Source of the DNA: Fimbriiglobus ruber
GTDB lineage: Bacteria; Planctomycetota; Planctomycetia; Gemmatales; Gemmataceae
DNA length: 64,000 nucleotides
Assembly (NCBI RefSeq): GCF_002197845.1
Contig: NZ_NIDE01000002.1
Coordinates: forward strand, 806,001-870,000
Direction of reading: 5' to 3'
A program made the position numbers and the translations under genes. Positions 44,521-52,313 of this stretch are shown here, one piece after another (the first letter of the stretch is position 1; the number at the start of each line of letters is the position of its first letter). The notes below the pieces were generated by a model that saw only the letters and a program-made list of their open reading frames with translations, made no database searches and was not told the DNA's origin.

Positions 44521-46746
44521 TCACGAATAGCGCTTGAACACGTCCTCAAACCGCGGGGCCGAGGCGGCGAACGCGGCCAGAATCGCCGGGTCGAACCGGC
44601 CGGGGCTCTCGTTCGCGATCACCCGCACGGCGTGGGCGTGGCTCAGGGCCGGGCGGTACGGGCGGCGGGACCGCAGCGCGTCGTACACCGACGCCACCGC
44701 CGTCACCCGCGCGGCCAGCGGGATCTCCGACCCGGCGAGCTGGTCCGGGTACCCGGACCCGTCCCACCGCTCGTGGTGGCCCCGGATCAAGTCGGCCGCG
44801 ACCGCCAGGCCGGCCGACTCCGTCGGGAGCTTGGCCGCCATCCCGCCCATCAACCCGGCCCCGATCGAGACGTGCGTCTGCATCACCATTTGCTCGTCCG
44901 CGTCCAGGCGGCCCGGCTTCATCACCAGTCCCCCCGGCAGGACCAGGAGCCCGATGTCGTACAGTGGGGCGGCCACGGTCAGGACGTTCACGTAAGCCGC
45001 GTCCTGGAGTCGCGCGTACTCGCCCTCCGGGTCGGTCATGACGGCCAGCGCCTGGACGTACCGGGAGATCCGGTGCTGGAACCCGGCGGCCAGGTAGCCG
45101 GACTCGGCCAGCAGCTCGGCCACCGCCGTAATCATCACGTTCCACGGGTGGGCGACCGGCGCGTGGGCGCCCACCGCCGGGGTGACGGTGATGTCGACCG
45201 GCCGGGTGCCGGGTCCGGGGGTTGACGTGTCCTGAGCCGCTTTCCGGCGGCCCAGCAGGGCCCGGACGCGGGAGCGGAACTCGACCGGACGGAACGGGTG
45301 GGCGAGGAAGTCGTCGGCCCCGCAGGCGAGCAAGCCGCCGAGGGTCTCGGTCGGGGTGTCCCGGGACACGAGCAGGATCTTCAGTTCGGGGTCCGGCGTG
45401 TGCGCCCGGATGGTCGCGAGCAGTTCCGCGACCCCGCTGTCCGGCGAGGCGACGTCGATCACGACCAGGTCGACGGCCCGCCGTTCGAGTACGGTGAGCA
45501 TGTCCTTGCTGCTGCGGGCCCAGAAGACGCGGAACTCGTCCCCGAGCAGGGCTTCGAGGTAGTTCCGGGTCGTGTCGTCCGGGCCGACGGCCAGAACCCG
45601 GGTCGCCTTCTCGCGGCCGTCCGCGGCGACCGCCTCGTGCGGGGTCCAGCGGGTGAACGGGACGAGCGCGGCGGACAGCGCGGCGGCCGACGGGAACCGG
45701 TCCTCGGGGTTCGTCTCCATGAGCTTCTGGATGAGCGCGGCCAAATCAACCGGGAGTTCCGGGCGGACCGTCAGGACGTCCGGGGGCGCGCCTGTCAGCC
45801 GCCGGCCCAGGTCGGCGAGGACGTTCCCGCTCTCGGGGAACGGCTCGGCCCCGGTGGCCGCCAGGAACATCGTCGCCCCGAGCGAGAACAGGTCGGCCCG
45901 GCCGTCGACGGCGTGCGCGTCCTTGGCCTGCTCGGGGGCCATGTACCCGACCGTCCCGAGCAGGGCACCCGGCTCGGTCAGCTGGCGGTGCGGCTGGAGG
46001 GCGAGCCCGAAGTCGAGCAGCTTGGCCTGCCAGTCCGGGGTGACGAAGATGTTCGGCGGCTTGATGTCCCGGTGGACCAGCCCGTGCCGGTGGGCCTCGG
46101 CCAGCGCGTCCGCGATCTGCCGGAACAGCGTGGCCACCCGGTAGACGGGGAGCGGCCCGGTGGTCCGGACGAGCGAGAACAGGTCCTGCCCGTTGAGCAG
46201 TTCCATCACGAAGTAGTCGCGGGGCGGCTTCGTCGAGTCCGCCCACTGGTGCCGCCCGCTGTCCAGGCAGGTCACGATGTTCGGGTGCCGGAGGCGGGCG
46301 ACGGCCCGGGACTCGGCGTAGAAGCGGTGAAGGAGCCGGGGGTTGTCCTCGATCATCTGGGTGGTGACTTTGATCGCCACCCGGCGGCGGAGGTACAGGT
46401 GTTCGGCGCAGTAGACGACGCCCATCCCGCCCCGGCCGATCTGCCCGAGCAGCCGATAGTGCCCGAGGATGAGTTCGTCCCACTTCCCGCGGTGGAGCAG
46501 GTCGGCCTGGAAGCGGGTGAGGAGTTTGTGCGCGACGAGCTGGTTGGTGAGCTCCTCGATCGTCGCACTGTTCTGGATGTTGGACCGGACGAGCTGCGAG
46601 AGTTCGTCCCACTCTTCCGGGAGGACGACCCAGGTATCCAGCATCCAGGCGAGGAGTTTGGACACGGCCGCGTCGACCGGGCGAGCCTTCGGGATCTCGA
46701 GATCGACCGTTTCCAGGAGGACGAGGTCGTTCGTACTCTTCACCAT
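44521..46746 (-). CDS. Ser/Thr kinase - receiver - HD (HD-GYP-like) fusion protein
   Basis: 741 residues. The kinase domain (about 94-365) has [19 protein letters not shown] and DFGLAL, so it should be active. A receiver-like domain (about 387-505) begins RVLAVGPDD; it keeps the probable phosphoacceptor Asp ([13 protein letters not shown]), but the conserved Lys is replaced ([10 protein letters not shown]). The C-terminal HD-GYP-like domain (about 545-741) has [11 protein letters not shown] and RPYRPA intact. The usual HD of LHDIGK reads LYDIGL, so a metal ligand appears lost. Soluble. It probably couples phosphorylation signals to a second-messenger or regulatory output; c-di-GMP hydrolysis is doubtful. 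ATG at 46746 chosen; a TTG 23 codons upstream also fits. Confidence 0.85.
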   Translation of the reverse strand: MVKSTNDLVLLETVDLEIPKARPVDAAVSKLLAWMLDTWVVLPEEWDELSQLVRSNIQNSATIEELTNQLVAHKLLTRFQADLLHRGKWDELILGHYRLLGQIGRGGMGVVYCAEHLYLRRRVAIKVTTQMIEDNPRLLHRFYAESRAVARLRHPNIVTCLDSGRHQWADSTKPPRDYFVMELLNGQDLFSLVRTTGPLPVYRVATLFRQIADALAEAHRHGLVHRDIKPPNIFVTPDWQAKLLDFGLALQPHRQLTEPGALLGTVGYMAPEQAKDAHAVDGRADLFSLGATMFLAATGAEPFPESGNVLADLGRRLTGAPPDVLTVRPELPVDLAALIQKLMETNPEDRFPSAAALSAALVPFTRWTPHEAVAADGREKATRVLAVGPDDTTRNYLEALLGDEFRVFWARSSKDMLTVLERRAVDLVVIDVASPDSGVAELLATIRAHTPDPELKILLVSRDTPTETLGGLLACGADDFLAHPFRPVEFRSRVRALLGRRKAAQDTSTPGPGTRPVDITVTPAVGAHAPVAHPWNVMITAVAELLAESGYLAAGFQHRISRYVQALAVMTDPEGEYARLQDAAYVNVLTVAAPLYDIGLLVLPGGLVMKPGRLDADEQMVMQTHVSIGAGLMGGMAAKLPTESAGLAVAADLIRGHHERWDGSGYPDQLAGSEIPLAARVTAVASVYDALRSRRPYRPALSHAHAVRVIANESPGRFDPAILAAFAASAPRFEDVFKRYS

Positions 46747-47264
46747 AAAATCGCGACCTGTTCTTGTCGACAGAGGGAGGGCGACCGGGCGGATCAGTGT
46801 GAAATCAGCGGACAATTTTCATCGATCGTCAGGGTGTTCTGGCAATTCGTTGCGTTCCATAGGCGCCTCCCGCGTGCCCACGACCCGCTGACTTGTGTCG
46901 CGCAGGGGGTTCTTATCCAGAACCCTTGGGCACAAGCTTGCGAGTAAAGCTAAACCGAAAAATATTCCTCCCGACGAATTCTTGTCAGGCACGAACATCC
47001 GCGTCTCGTGACGAAGTTGGTCTCTACAACCGGCAAAAACCACCGCAATCCCCTATTCTTTAGCACACTCCCCGACATGGCCACGCATTCCCGCGGGAGA
47101 AAAACTGGGCAAATTGCTGCCGCCACTGTCTTAAACATTAAAAGGCGAGATAACATATTTATCATTCGCACAAATGTCTGCGACTGCATGTTCAAGCTAT
47201 TTATCGATTGATTTCGAGCGCGCGAACCCGGGCCGCCCGCCGGGTGTCCTTCCTCGCGACGAAC
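46747..47264. other. Intergenic region, AT-richer, upstream of the kinase-HD gene and tRNA-Ser
   Basis: About 520 bases with visibly lower GC than the surroundings. It should contain promoters for the minus-strand kinase gene and the tRNA gene. No protein-like ORF or transposon end recognised. Confidence 0.45.
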
Positions 47265-47348
47265 GGAAGGGCGAGCCAACTGGCGATGGCACCTGTCTCG
47301 AAAACAGGCGAGCGATGAGCCTTGAGGGTTCGACTCCCTCTCCTTCCG
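47265..47348 (+). tRNA. tRNA-Ser (CGA)
   Basis: A cloverleaf can be drawn. The acceptor is GGAAGGG with TCCTTCC. The D arm is GCC...GGC. The anticodon stem is CCTGT/ACAGG with loop CTCGAAA, so the anticodon is CGA. A long variable arm follows, as in class II tRNAs. The T arm is GAGGG-TTCGACT-CCCTC, and the discriminator is G as in serine tRNAs. CCA is not encoded. Position 8 reads C instead of the usual T. Confidence 0.93.
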
Positions 47349-47939
47349 CTACAGATTCTCCGGCCGGAACCGCTTCTTGTAATTGACGTTTCGCCCCGAA
47401 ATCATGAACACCCCGTCCCCGCGATAGTGAAGTGTCGTCGGGTAACGCGGCGACGGCGCGACGTGGGCCTTCACCACCTCGAACACGAACAAGCCGAGTT
47501 TGTCGATCCGACTCGCGTCGGCCAGCCGGCACTCGAAACTCGCGTAGCACTCGGCGATGAGCGGGGCTCCGACTTCCGTGGCGTCGACCGGGGTGAGGCC
47601 GAACTCCCGGAACTTGTCGACGCCGGGCCCGTGGCTGTTGCCGACCTTGATGACCGCGTCCGCCATGTCCGCGGTCGGGACGTTGATAACGCACTCCTTG
47701 CTACCGCGGATCAGCGAGAAACTGTGGTTCTGGTCCCAGATGTAGCAGCCGATCTGGTCGTAGCCCAGCATCATGTGCCAGCCGAGCGTCATGATGTCCC
47801 GGTCGCCGCGGTGCGCGGAACTCACCAGGACGACGGGCCCCGGTTCCAGGAACCGGCGGACCTTGTCGGCCGGGAAGTCCTTCTTCTTGCGAATTTTCAC
47901 GGTGTCGATTCCCAGTGATTGCGACCGGTTGGGTGGCAT
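47349..47939 (-). CDS. Flavin reductase-like (FMN-binding split-barrel) protein
   Basis: 196 residues. The split-barrel features of the flavin reductase/DIM6-NTAB family are present: EPGPVVLVSSAHRGDRDIMTLGWHMMLGYDQIGCYI, NHSFSLIRGSKECVINVPTADM and AECYASFECRL. The family binds FMN and reduces flavin with NAD(P)H or serves related redox roles in the cytosol. Start uncertain: ATG at 47939 is used, but the conserved part begins about 18 residues later and no good ribosome-binding site was found. The stop codon lies 1 base from the 3' end of the tRNA gene. Confidence 0.78.
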   Translation of the reverse strand: MPPNRSQSLGIDTVKIRKKKDFPADKVRRFLEPGPVVLVSSAHRGDRDIMTLGWHMMLGYDQIGCYIWDQNHSFSLIRGSKECVINVPTADMADAVIKVGNSHGPGVDKFREFGLTPVDATEVGAPLIAECYASFECRLADASRIDKLGLFVFEVVKAHVAPSPRYPTTLHYRGDGVFMISGRNVNYKKRFRPENL

Positions 47940-48642
47940 CTCTTCCCGCCAGGCAAAGCTCACCCAAGTTGAATCGCGAGCCGACCGGCGACACGCCGGC
48001 ATCATTCAGAGTGGTCGCGGTAACGATGTCATCAAACATGTAGACTTGGTGCGGAGCGGACGAGGTATCTGCATCCGCCGCCCCGCCCGACACGGGAGCA
48101 GCTAACTCAGTGCCGCGGAGAGCATTGACCAAGGCTTCGCGCTAGTCGAAGAGGTTGATGGGATGAGAAGATTGGTTTGCACCAAGCTGCGTGCCTTACG
48201 GCGAGCGTTTTTTTGTCTTGACCGGTCGTCTTTAATTTCACCAGCGCGTCGTGTCACAGATAAACCGCGGGAGGGGCGTCGGCGTCGTGCCTGCGAAAGC
48301 CCGGCATGCGCCATGTGTGAAAACCTGAAGGGTCAGAAACACCAAAAAAATTTCAAATCGTACCTGTTGCCAAGTCAGCGCCAGACGCGCACTTGTGGCG
48401 ATGGGCGCCTCGACCGTTAATTGCGCGACTGGAATTCCGGTTGCCTTCAGGCGACCTCCGACAGATAGTTAGCTGTCGGGGTTGAAGAAAATAGCTCGCA
48501 ATTTAGATGTGAAAATAGCCCGTCAAATAGCTTGCAACCCAAACATTCAAATAGCTTCCGGGTTGCAGTTCTCCGCTGCACAGGTTATTAATCGGCGACA
48601 GGAATGGGTTCGTTTGTACACTATATTGGCAGGAGTCCCGGC
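47940..48642. other. Long intergenic region upstream of the dCTP-deaminase pair
   Basis: About 700 bases without a convincing gene; the ORFs here have no recognisable composition. The last part (48480-48640) is AT-rich and holds a 12-bp-phased repeat. A ribosome-binding site AGGAG sits at 48631-48635. Confidence 0.5.
48489..48560. repeat. Four AAATAGC heptamers in 12-bp phase
   Basis: AAATAGC occurs at 48489, 48513, 48525 and 48549, with spacings of 24, 12 and 24 bases, all multiples of 12. Intervening 12-mers are partly degenerate. Overlaps a TGCAACCC/GGGTTGCA inverted pair. Looks like an iteron or operator array 83-154 bases upstream of the start at 48643. Confidence 0.7.
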
Positions 48643-48921
48643 ATGATCGAGTTACGCTGTGATAAAATTTCCCCCGGTCTCCGCGCGTCTGAAGCGATCG
48701 CCGAATTCGCCGACACGACTGGCAAAGTTCACTACATACGAGTGGAGCGGGATTTCTTATCCGAAAGCAACGGGGTTTATTTTCTGCCGATTGGAATGGT
48801 AAAACTTGAACAGAACAGTAACCGGGCACTTATAGAACTCCCGCACGAAGCCGAAACCGGGGCCAACCGGATTTGGGTCATACCGAACCAGCTACAGCAA
48901 CACCGCGAGGCGGTCGCATGA
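48643..48921 (+). CDS. Small protein of unknown function upstream of the dCTP-deaminase-like gene
   Basis: 92 residues. ATG with AGGAG 7 bases upstream. Sequence IELRCDKISPGLRASEAIAEF, IRVERDFL, NGVYFLPIGMV, EAETGANRIWV: compact alpha/beta, with no signal peptide or membrane segment. No family recognised. Its stop overlaps the start of the deaminase-like gene (ATGA), so the two are translated together. Base composition is lower in GC than the genome core. Confidence 0.65.
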   Translation: MIELRCDKISPGLRASEAIAEFADTTGKVHYIRVERDFLSESNGVYFLPIGMVKLEQNSNRALIELPHEAETGANRIWVIPNQLQQHREAVA

Positions 48922-49520
48922 TCCTTTCAGATCGAGAGATCAAGGCTGCAATTAAACGTGGAGCAATCCGGCTGTCGCCGACGCCGGACGAAAGCATGTG
49001 GTCATCCACCGCCGTCGATTTACGGCTTGCTCCCCAAATCAACCAGTGGAAACGCCCGACACTCGGCGGGGTGGACATCCCGATCCGCCCCGCCGACGAA
49101 AAATACAGCTTTCCGGCACTCCAAAGAGAATGCTGCCCCGAAACAACCATTACCGATCAGGGCTACGTGCTGGCAGCCGGGAAATTCATACTGGGCTGGA
49201 CGATTGAAAAGATCCGGCTCCCACACCACTCCAAAATAGCGGCCCGAGTCGAAGGTAAAAGTAGTCTCGCCAGACTTGGACTCGGTGTGCATGTTACGGC
49301 CCCCACGATCCACGCGGGGTTTGGCGACAGGACGATCCCGAAAGACTATCCCGGCAACCCGATCCAGCTCGAAATTTGGAACGTCGGCCCGCTGGACATC
49401 GTACTCGTCTCGGGCATGAAAATCTGCCAGCTCATCTTTGAATCAGTGGAAGGCACACCCGATATCGGCTACACGGGCCAATTTGCCGACCAAGGGACGG
49501 GAACTTCATCCGCTTCCTAG
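48918..49520 (+). CDS. dCTP deaminase/dUTPase-family protein
   Basis: 200 residues, the usual size of Dcd. Landmarks: ILSDREIKAAIKRGAIRLSP, then WSSTAVDLRLAPQ, LGWTIEKIRLP, the catalytic-region motif RVEGKSSLARLGLGVHVTAPTIHAGFGD, and QLEIWNVGP. Dcd converts dCTP to dUTP for thymidylate synthesis; some phage-defence deaminases use the same fold to drain dCTP. The overlap with a small unknown gene and the AT-rich, repeat-bearing upstream region suggest a mobile or accessory context, not housekeeping; this is inference. The stop codon forms part of the CTAG duplication of a MITE. Confidence 0.8.
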   Translation: MILSDREIKAAIKRGAIRLSPTPDESMWSSTAVDLRLAPQINQWKRPTLGGVDIPIRPADEKYSFPALQRECCPETTITDQGYVLAAGKFILGWTIEKIRLPHHSKIAARVEGKSSLARLGLGVHVTAPTIHAGFGDRTIPKDYPGNPIQLEIWNVGPLDIVLVSGMKICQLIFESVEGTPDIGYTGQFADQGTGTSSAS

Positions 49521-49668
49521 TGTCTCCGGCACGAAAACTTGCAATGAATTCAAGCAATCCTGGACCAATCAGGGGTGTCACGATACCGCATGAATCCAAG
49601 GCTTTTAATAAGTGGCACCGGGCTGTCACTCGTATCCGAATTCATTGCAAGTTTTCGTGCCGGAAACA
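49521..49668. mobile_element. MITE-like element (148 bp) with CTAG target duplication
   Basis: 31-bp terminal inverted repeats starting TGTCTCCGGCACGAAAACTT and its reverse complement (one mismatch), ending at GAATTC. Flanked by CTAG at 49517-49520 and 49669-49672. No coding capacity beyond short ORFs. The left duplication contains the TAG stop of the deaminase gene. Confidence 0.85.
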
Positions 49669-49672
49669 CTAG

Positions 49673-49915
49673 GGCACGTTCCCGTCTCCAACGACAAGTT
49701 GCCACCGGAACCATATTGTCTATTGAATTATTTAATATAGTATTTCGCCGTCCAGAATAACGCAACGAGCTCGGCTTCCTTCGATTCGGCTCGGGAAATG
49801 CTGGAGCTTCAAAGTCACCTCATCAGAATGGCTCAAAAGCTTCCGGCCTCTCTTCTCGTCGGGTAAAGTCTGCCACAAGGCTTGTGGACCGTCCTCGGTG
49901 GCAGGAGGACAGGAT
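49673..49915. other. Intergenic region upstream of the DUF2071 gene
   Basis: About 240 bases, AT-rich near the MITE. It probably carries the promoter of the DUF2071 gene. Nothing else recognised. Confidence 0.35.
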
Positions 49916-50716
49916 TTGGCCGACCACCTGGCTTTCACCAGCGAACTCTTGACCCGCCCGCCGGTCGCGGGCTGGGACGTCGAGGCGTCGCTGGAGCATT
50001 TCGCCATCGTCTCCTACGCCGTGCCGCCGCAACGGGTCCGGCCCCACGTCTACCCGGGGTTCGACCTGGACTATTTCCCCGGGCCGAACGGCGACCCGCT
50101 GGTTTGGGTCTCGATGGTGCCGTTCGAGGATCAGGACTTCCGGTTCGTCGCCGTCCCGTGGCTCCGGTTTCGGTTCGGGCAGACGAACTATCGAACGTAT
50201 GTGATCGACCGCTCGACCGGCCGCCGAGCCGTCTGGTTCTTCGGCACCACCCTCGACTCGTGGACCGTAACCATCCCGCGGCACGCCTGGAAACTGCCGT
50301 GGCACCGCGGCCGGGTGCGGTTCGATTGCGCTTTCGACTCGCAGGCCGGCCGGTATACGGCGTACCGAATGGCGACCCGCGCGACGTGGGGGCCGGTGGA
50401 ACTGGAGTTGGAAGACTCGGGCGTACCGGTGAGCGTCATCCCCGGGTACGCCGATCTGGAAGCGGGGCTCGTGGCGCTAACGCATCCCCTGGTCGGCGTC
50501 TACTACCGACGAGACGGCCGGCTGGGAACGTACCGGATCTGGCACGACCGGCTCCGCTGCACCTCGGGGAGAGTGATTCGGGCACGGATCGGTTTGTTCG
50601 ACCGGCTGGGACTGGTGCCGTACAGCGAACAGGCGTGCCCGCACAGCGTCCTGCTCCAACACCGGACGGAATTCACCATCTACCTGCCACCCGGCCGGTA
50701 CCAAGCCGCCGGGTGA
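49916..50716 (+). CDS. DUF2071 (YqjF-like) family protein
   Basis: 266 residues. TTG start at 49916 with a strong AGGAGGAC site 7 bases upstream; a GTG at 49898 is the alternative. The fold-defining pattern of DUF2071 is seen: ASLEHFAIVSYAVPPQRVRPHVYPGFDL, then WVSMVPFEDQDFRFVAVPWLRFRFGQTNYRTYV with the R-x-Y strand, and RRAVWFFGTTLDSW. The family is acetoacetate-decarboxylase-like in fold, and no reaction is established. Cytosolic. Followed 101 bases later by a CBM9-like gene on the same strand. Confidence 0.8.
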   Translation: MADHLAFTSELLTRPPVAGWDVEASLEHFAIVSYAVPPQRVRPHVYPGFDLDYFPGPNGDPLVWVSMVPFEDQDFRFVAVPWLRFRFGQTNYRTYVIDRSTGRRAVWFFGTTLDSWTVTIPRHAWKLPWHRGRVRFDCAFDSQAGRYTAYRMATRATWGPVELELEDSGVPVSVIPGYADLEAGLVALTHPLVGVYYRRDGRLGTYRIWHDRLRCTSGRVIRARIGLFDRLGLVPYSEQACPHSVLLQHRTEFTIYLPPGRYQAAG

Positions 50717-50817
50717 TCGGGCTCCAACAAGTGCCGTTCGCTCCGGCGACTCGTACATTTGTCCAGTGGGGACGCGCGGGGTCGTCGCCCCGCTGCCGTT
50801 TTCGCTGGGATACCACC

Positions 50818-51486
50818 ATGCCGCCGCTCGTGCCGAACCGTTTCTTGGTCCGCGTCTGCCACCCGTGTGTGTACATCAAGGGAATCCCGCGCGACGAGGA
50901 CGACGACGAATTGCTCGATCTACCGGACGCGGCCCGACTGAATAACTTCGCGGACCTCGACGCCCGGGCGAACTTCGCCGATGTCCGCCTCGCGTGGAAC
51001 GAACTCGGGTTCGCCGTGCAGTGTACGGTCGCGGGGAAGGACCAGGCGCCGGTCGGGGACGCGGACAAGCCGCGGGGGTCGGACGGGCTGACGCTGTGGA
51101 TCGACACGCGGGACGCGCGGGCCGGGCACCGGGCCGGCCGGTTCTGCCACCAGTTCCACTTCCTCCCGTCCGGCGGCGGGTCGGACAGGGACGAGCCGGC
51201 GTTCGCCCAGACCAAGATCAACCGCGCGCTCCAGGACGCCCCGCTGTGCGGCCCGGCCGACGTCGCGTTCCGGTGCGGCCGCCGCAAGGGCGGGTATCGC
51301 GTCGAGGCGTTCCTCCCGGCCGCCGTCCTGACCGGGTTCGACCCGGAGCAGCACCCGCGGCTCGGCGTCTACTACCACGTCCGCGACCAGGAACTCGGCG
51401 ACCAGTTCCTCGGCGTCACCGCCGACTTCCCCTTCGCCGATGACCCGTCCCTGTGGGAGCCGCTGGACCTGGTCAAAGGGACGTGA
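50818..51486 (+). CDS. CBM9/DOMON-like beta-sandwich protein
   Basis: 222 residues from ATG at 50818. No signal peptide. FADLDARANFADVRLAWNELGFAVQCTVAGK, DGLTLWIDTRDAR, HQFHFLP, YRVEAFLPAAVLTGFDPEQHPRLGVYYHVRD: a succession of beta strands resembling family 9 carbohydrate-binding modules found in many Planctomycete proteins. A binding role is plausible; no catalytic motif. The longer ORF beginning at 49882 overlaps the DUF2071 gene in another frame and is a shadow. Confidence 0.65.
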   Translation: MPPLVPNRFLVRVCHPCVYIKGIPRDEDDDELLDLPDAARLNNFADLDARANFADVRLAWNELGFAVQCTVAGKDQAPVGDADKPRGSDGLTLWIDTRDARAGHRAGRFCHQFHFLPSGGGSDRDEPAFAQTKINRALQDAPLCGPADVAFRCGRRKGGYRVEAFLPAAVLTGFDPEQHPRLGVYYHVRDQELGDQFLGVTADFPFADDPSLWEPLDLVKGT

Positions 51487-51495
51487 CGACCGCCG

Positions 51496-51942
51496 CTATT
51501 CGAGCTTCACGCCTACAGACGCCGGGGCCGGAACATCGACGACCGGCGGGCTGATGTCGGCGGGGATACCCAGGTCGCCGGGCGGCGGCACGTCCACCCC
51601 GCGGGGAACCGGCGGCGGCCGGTGTTCGGGCTCCGCCGGTCGCGGCTGTGGGCGCGGGGTGACGGCGACCTGCGGGGGCCGCGCCGGCTGGACACGGGGG
51701 CGCGGCTGCGGGGGTGGGGCATCACCCCAGTACGGTGCCCCCTGCGGCACGGGCTGGAAGCCGCCACCGTATGGCACGCCTTCGTTAAACATCATCGGGT
51801 ACGAGATCGGCGGACCGCCGAACGTGGGGGGACACCCCGCCGGGCTTCACGCCCCGTCCGCACCCGACCGCCCGGGCACGGCGGCCACCCAGGCGCACAC
51901 CGCGGCTCCCAAAATCAGACCGACGCCGGCTAGCTTTCTCAT
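51496..51942 (-). pseudogene. Small secreted Pro-rich protein with in-frame TGA
   Basis: An ATG at 51942 begins a clear signal peptide (RKLAGVGLILGAAVCAWVAAVPG). The frame meets TGA at 51847-51849 (codon 32), then stays open in the same frame for another 117 codons. It reads CPPTFGGPPISYPMMFNEG, then a Pro/Arg/Gln-rich domain ending VGVKLE. Both halves belong together: a signal peptide without a mature domain, then a mature domain without a start. Simplest reading: nonsense mutation after the signal peptide. Alternatives: sequencing error or readthrough. Function unknown. Confidence 0.65.
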
Positions 51943-52145
51943 CGCTTGCACTCCGCGCCCGCGGCCGGTGGCCGATTCGGGCGGGAGAGGATAACCCGCT
52001 GTTTGCCGCGCGGGGAAGGGCAGTCTGAACCACCGACCAATCGCGATCCCCGACCTCGGCTATGGGAATAGATCTCCTATCGGTCCGGCGGTTCGTGTGA
52101 TAAATTCTGTTGTCCTCTTCTGATCTTTACTGTCTGCTACGCGAT

Positions 52146-52243
52146 CGTTTCGCGCCAATTTGGAGTGCGGCGCTTGACCGCCGCTTTGGTCTTTAAAAGC
52201 AAAAGCGGCGGTCAAGCGCCACACTCCAAATTGGCGCGAAACG
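52146..52243. repeat. Dispersed palindrome (family C)
   Basis: Arms of about 42 bp: CGTTTCGCGCCAATTTGGAG... and ...CTCCAAATTGGCGCGAAACG, with GCGGCGCTTGACCGCCGCTT inside. Same core as the repeat at 63765-63844. Located about 70 bases before the TIGR04222-type gene. Confidence 0.85.
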
Positions 52244-52313
52244 GCCAATAGCGCGCCCCGCATTCCGAAGATACCAGTAGGTGTGACTCGTTCCCGGCCC
52301 CGGAGCGTTCGCC

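Noticed and set aside
47265-47348. tRNA-Ser as the attachment site of an integrated island
   Set aside because: No direct repeat of the tRNA 3' end and no integrase gene found in the window.
48163-48420. 85-codon ORF in the long intergenic region
   Set aside because: No ribosome-binding site, unusual composition and no recognisable motif.
48489-48560. CRISPR array
   Set aside because: Units are only 7 bp with 12-bp period; no spacer structure and no cas genes nearby.
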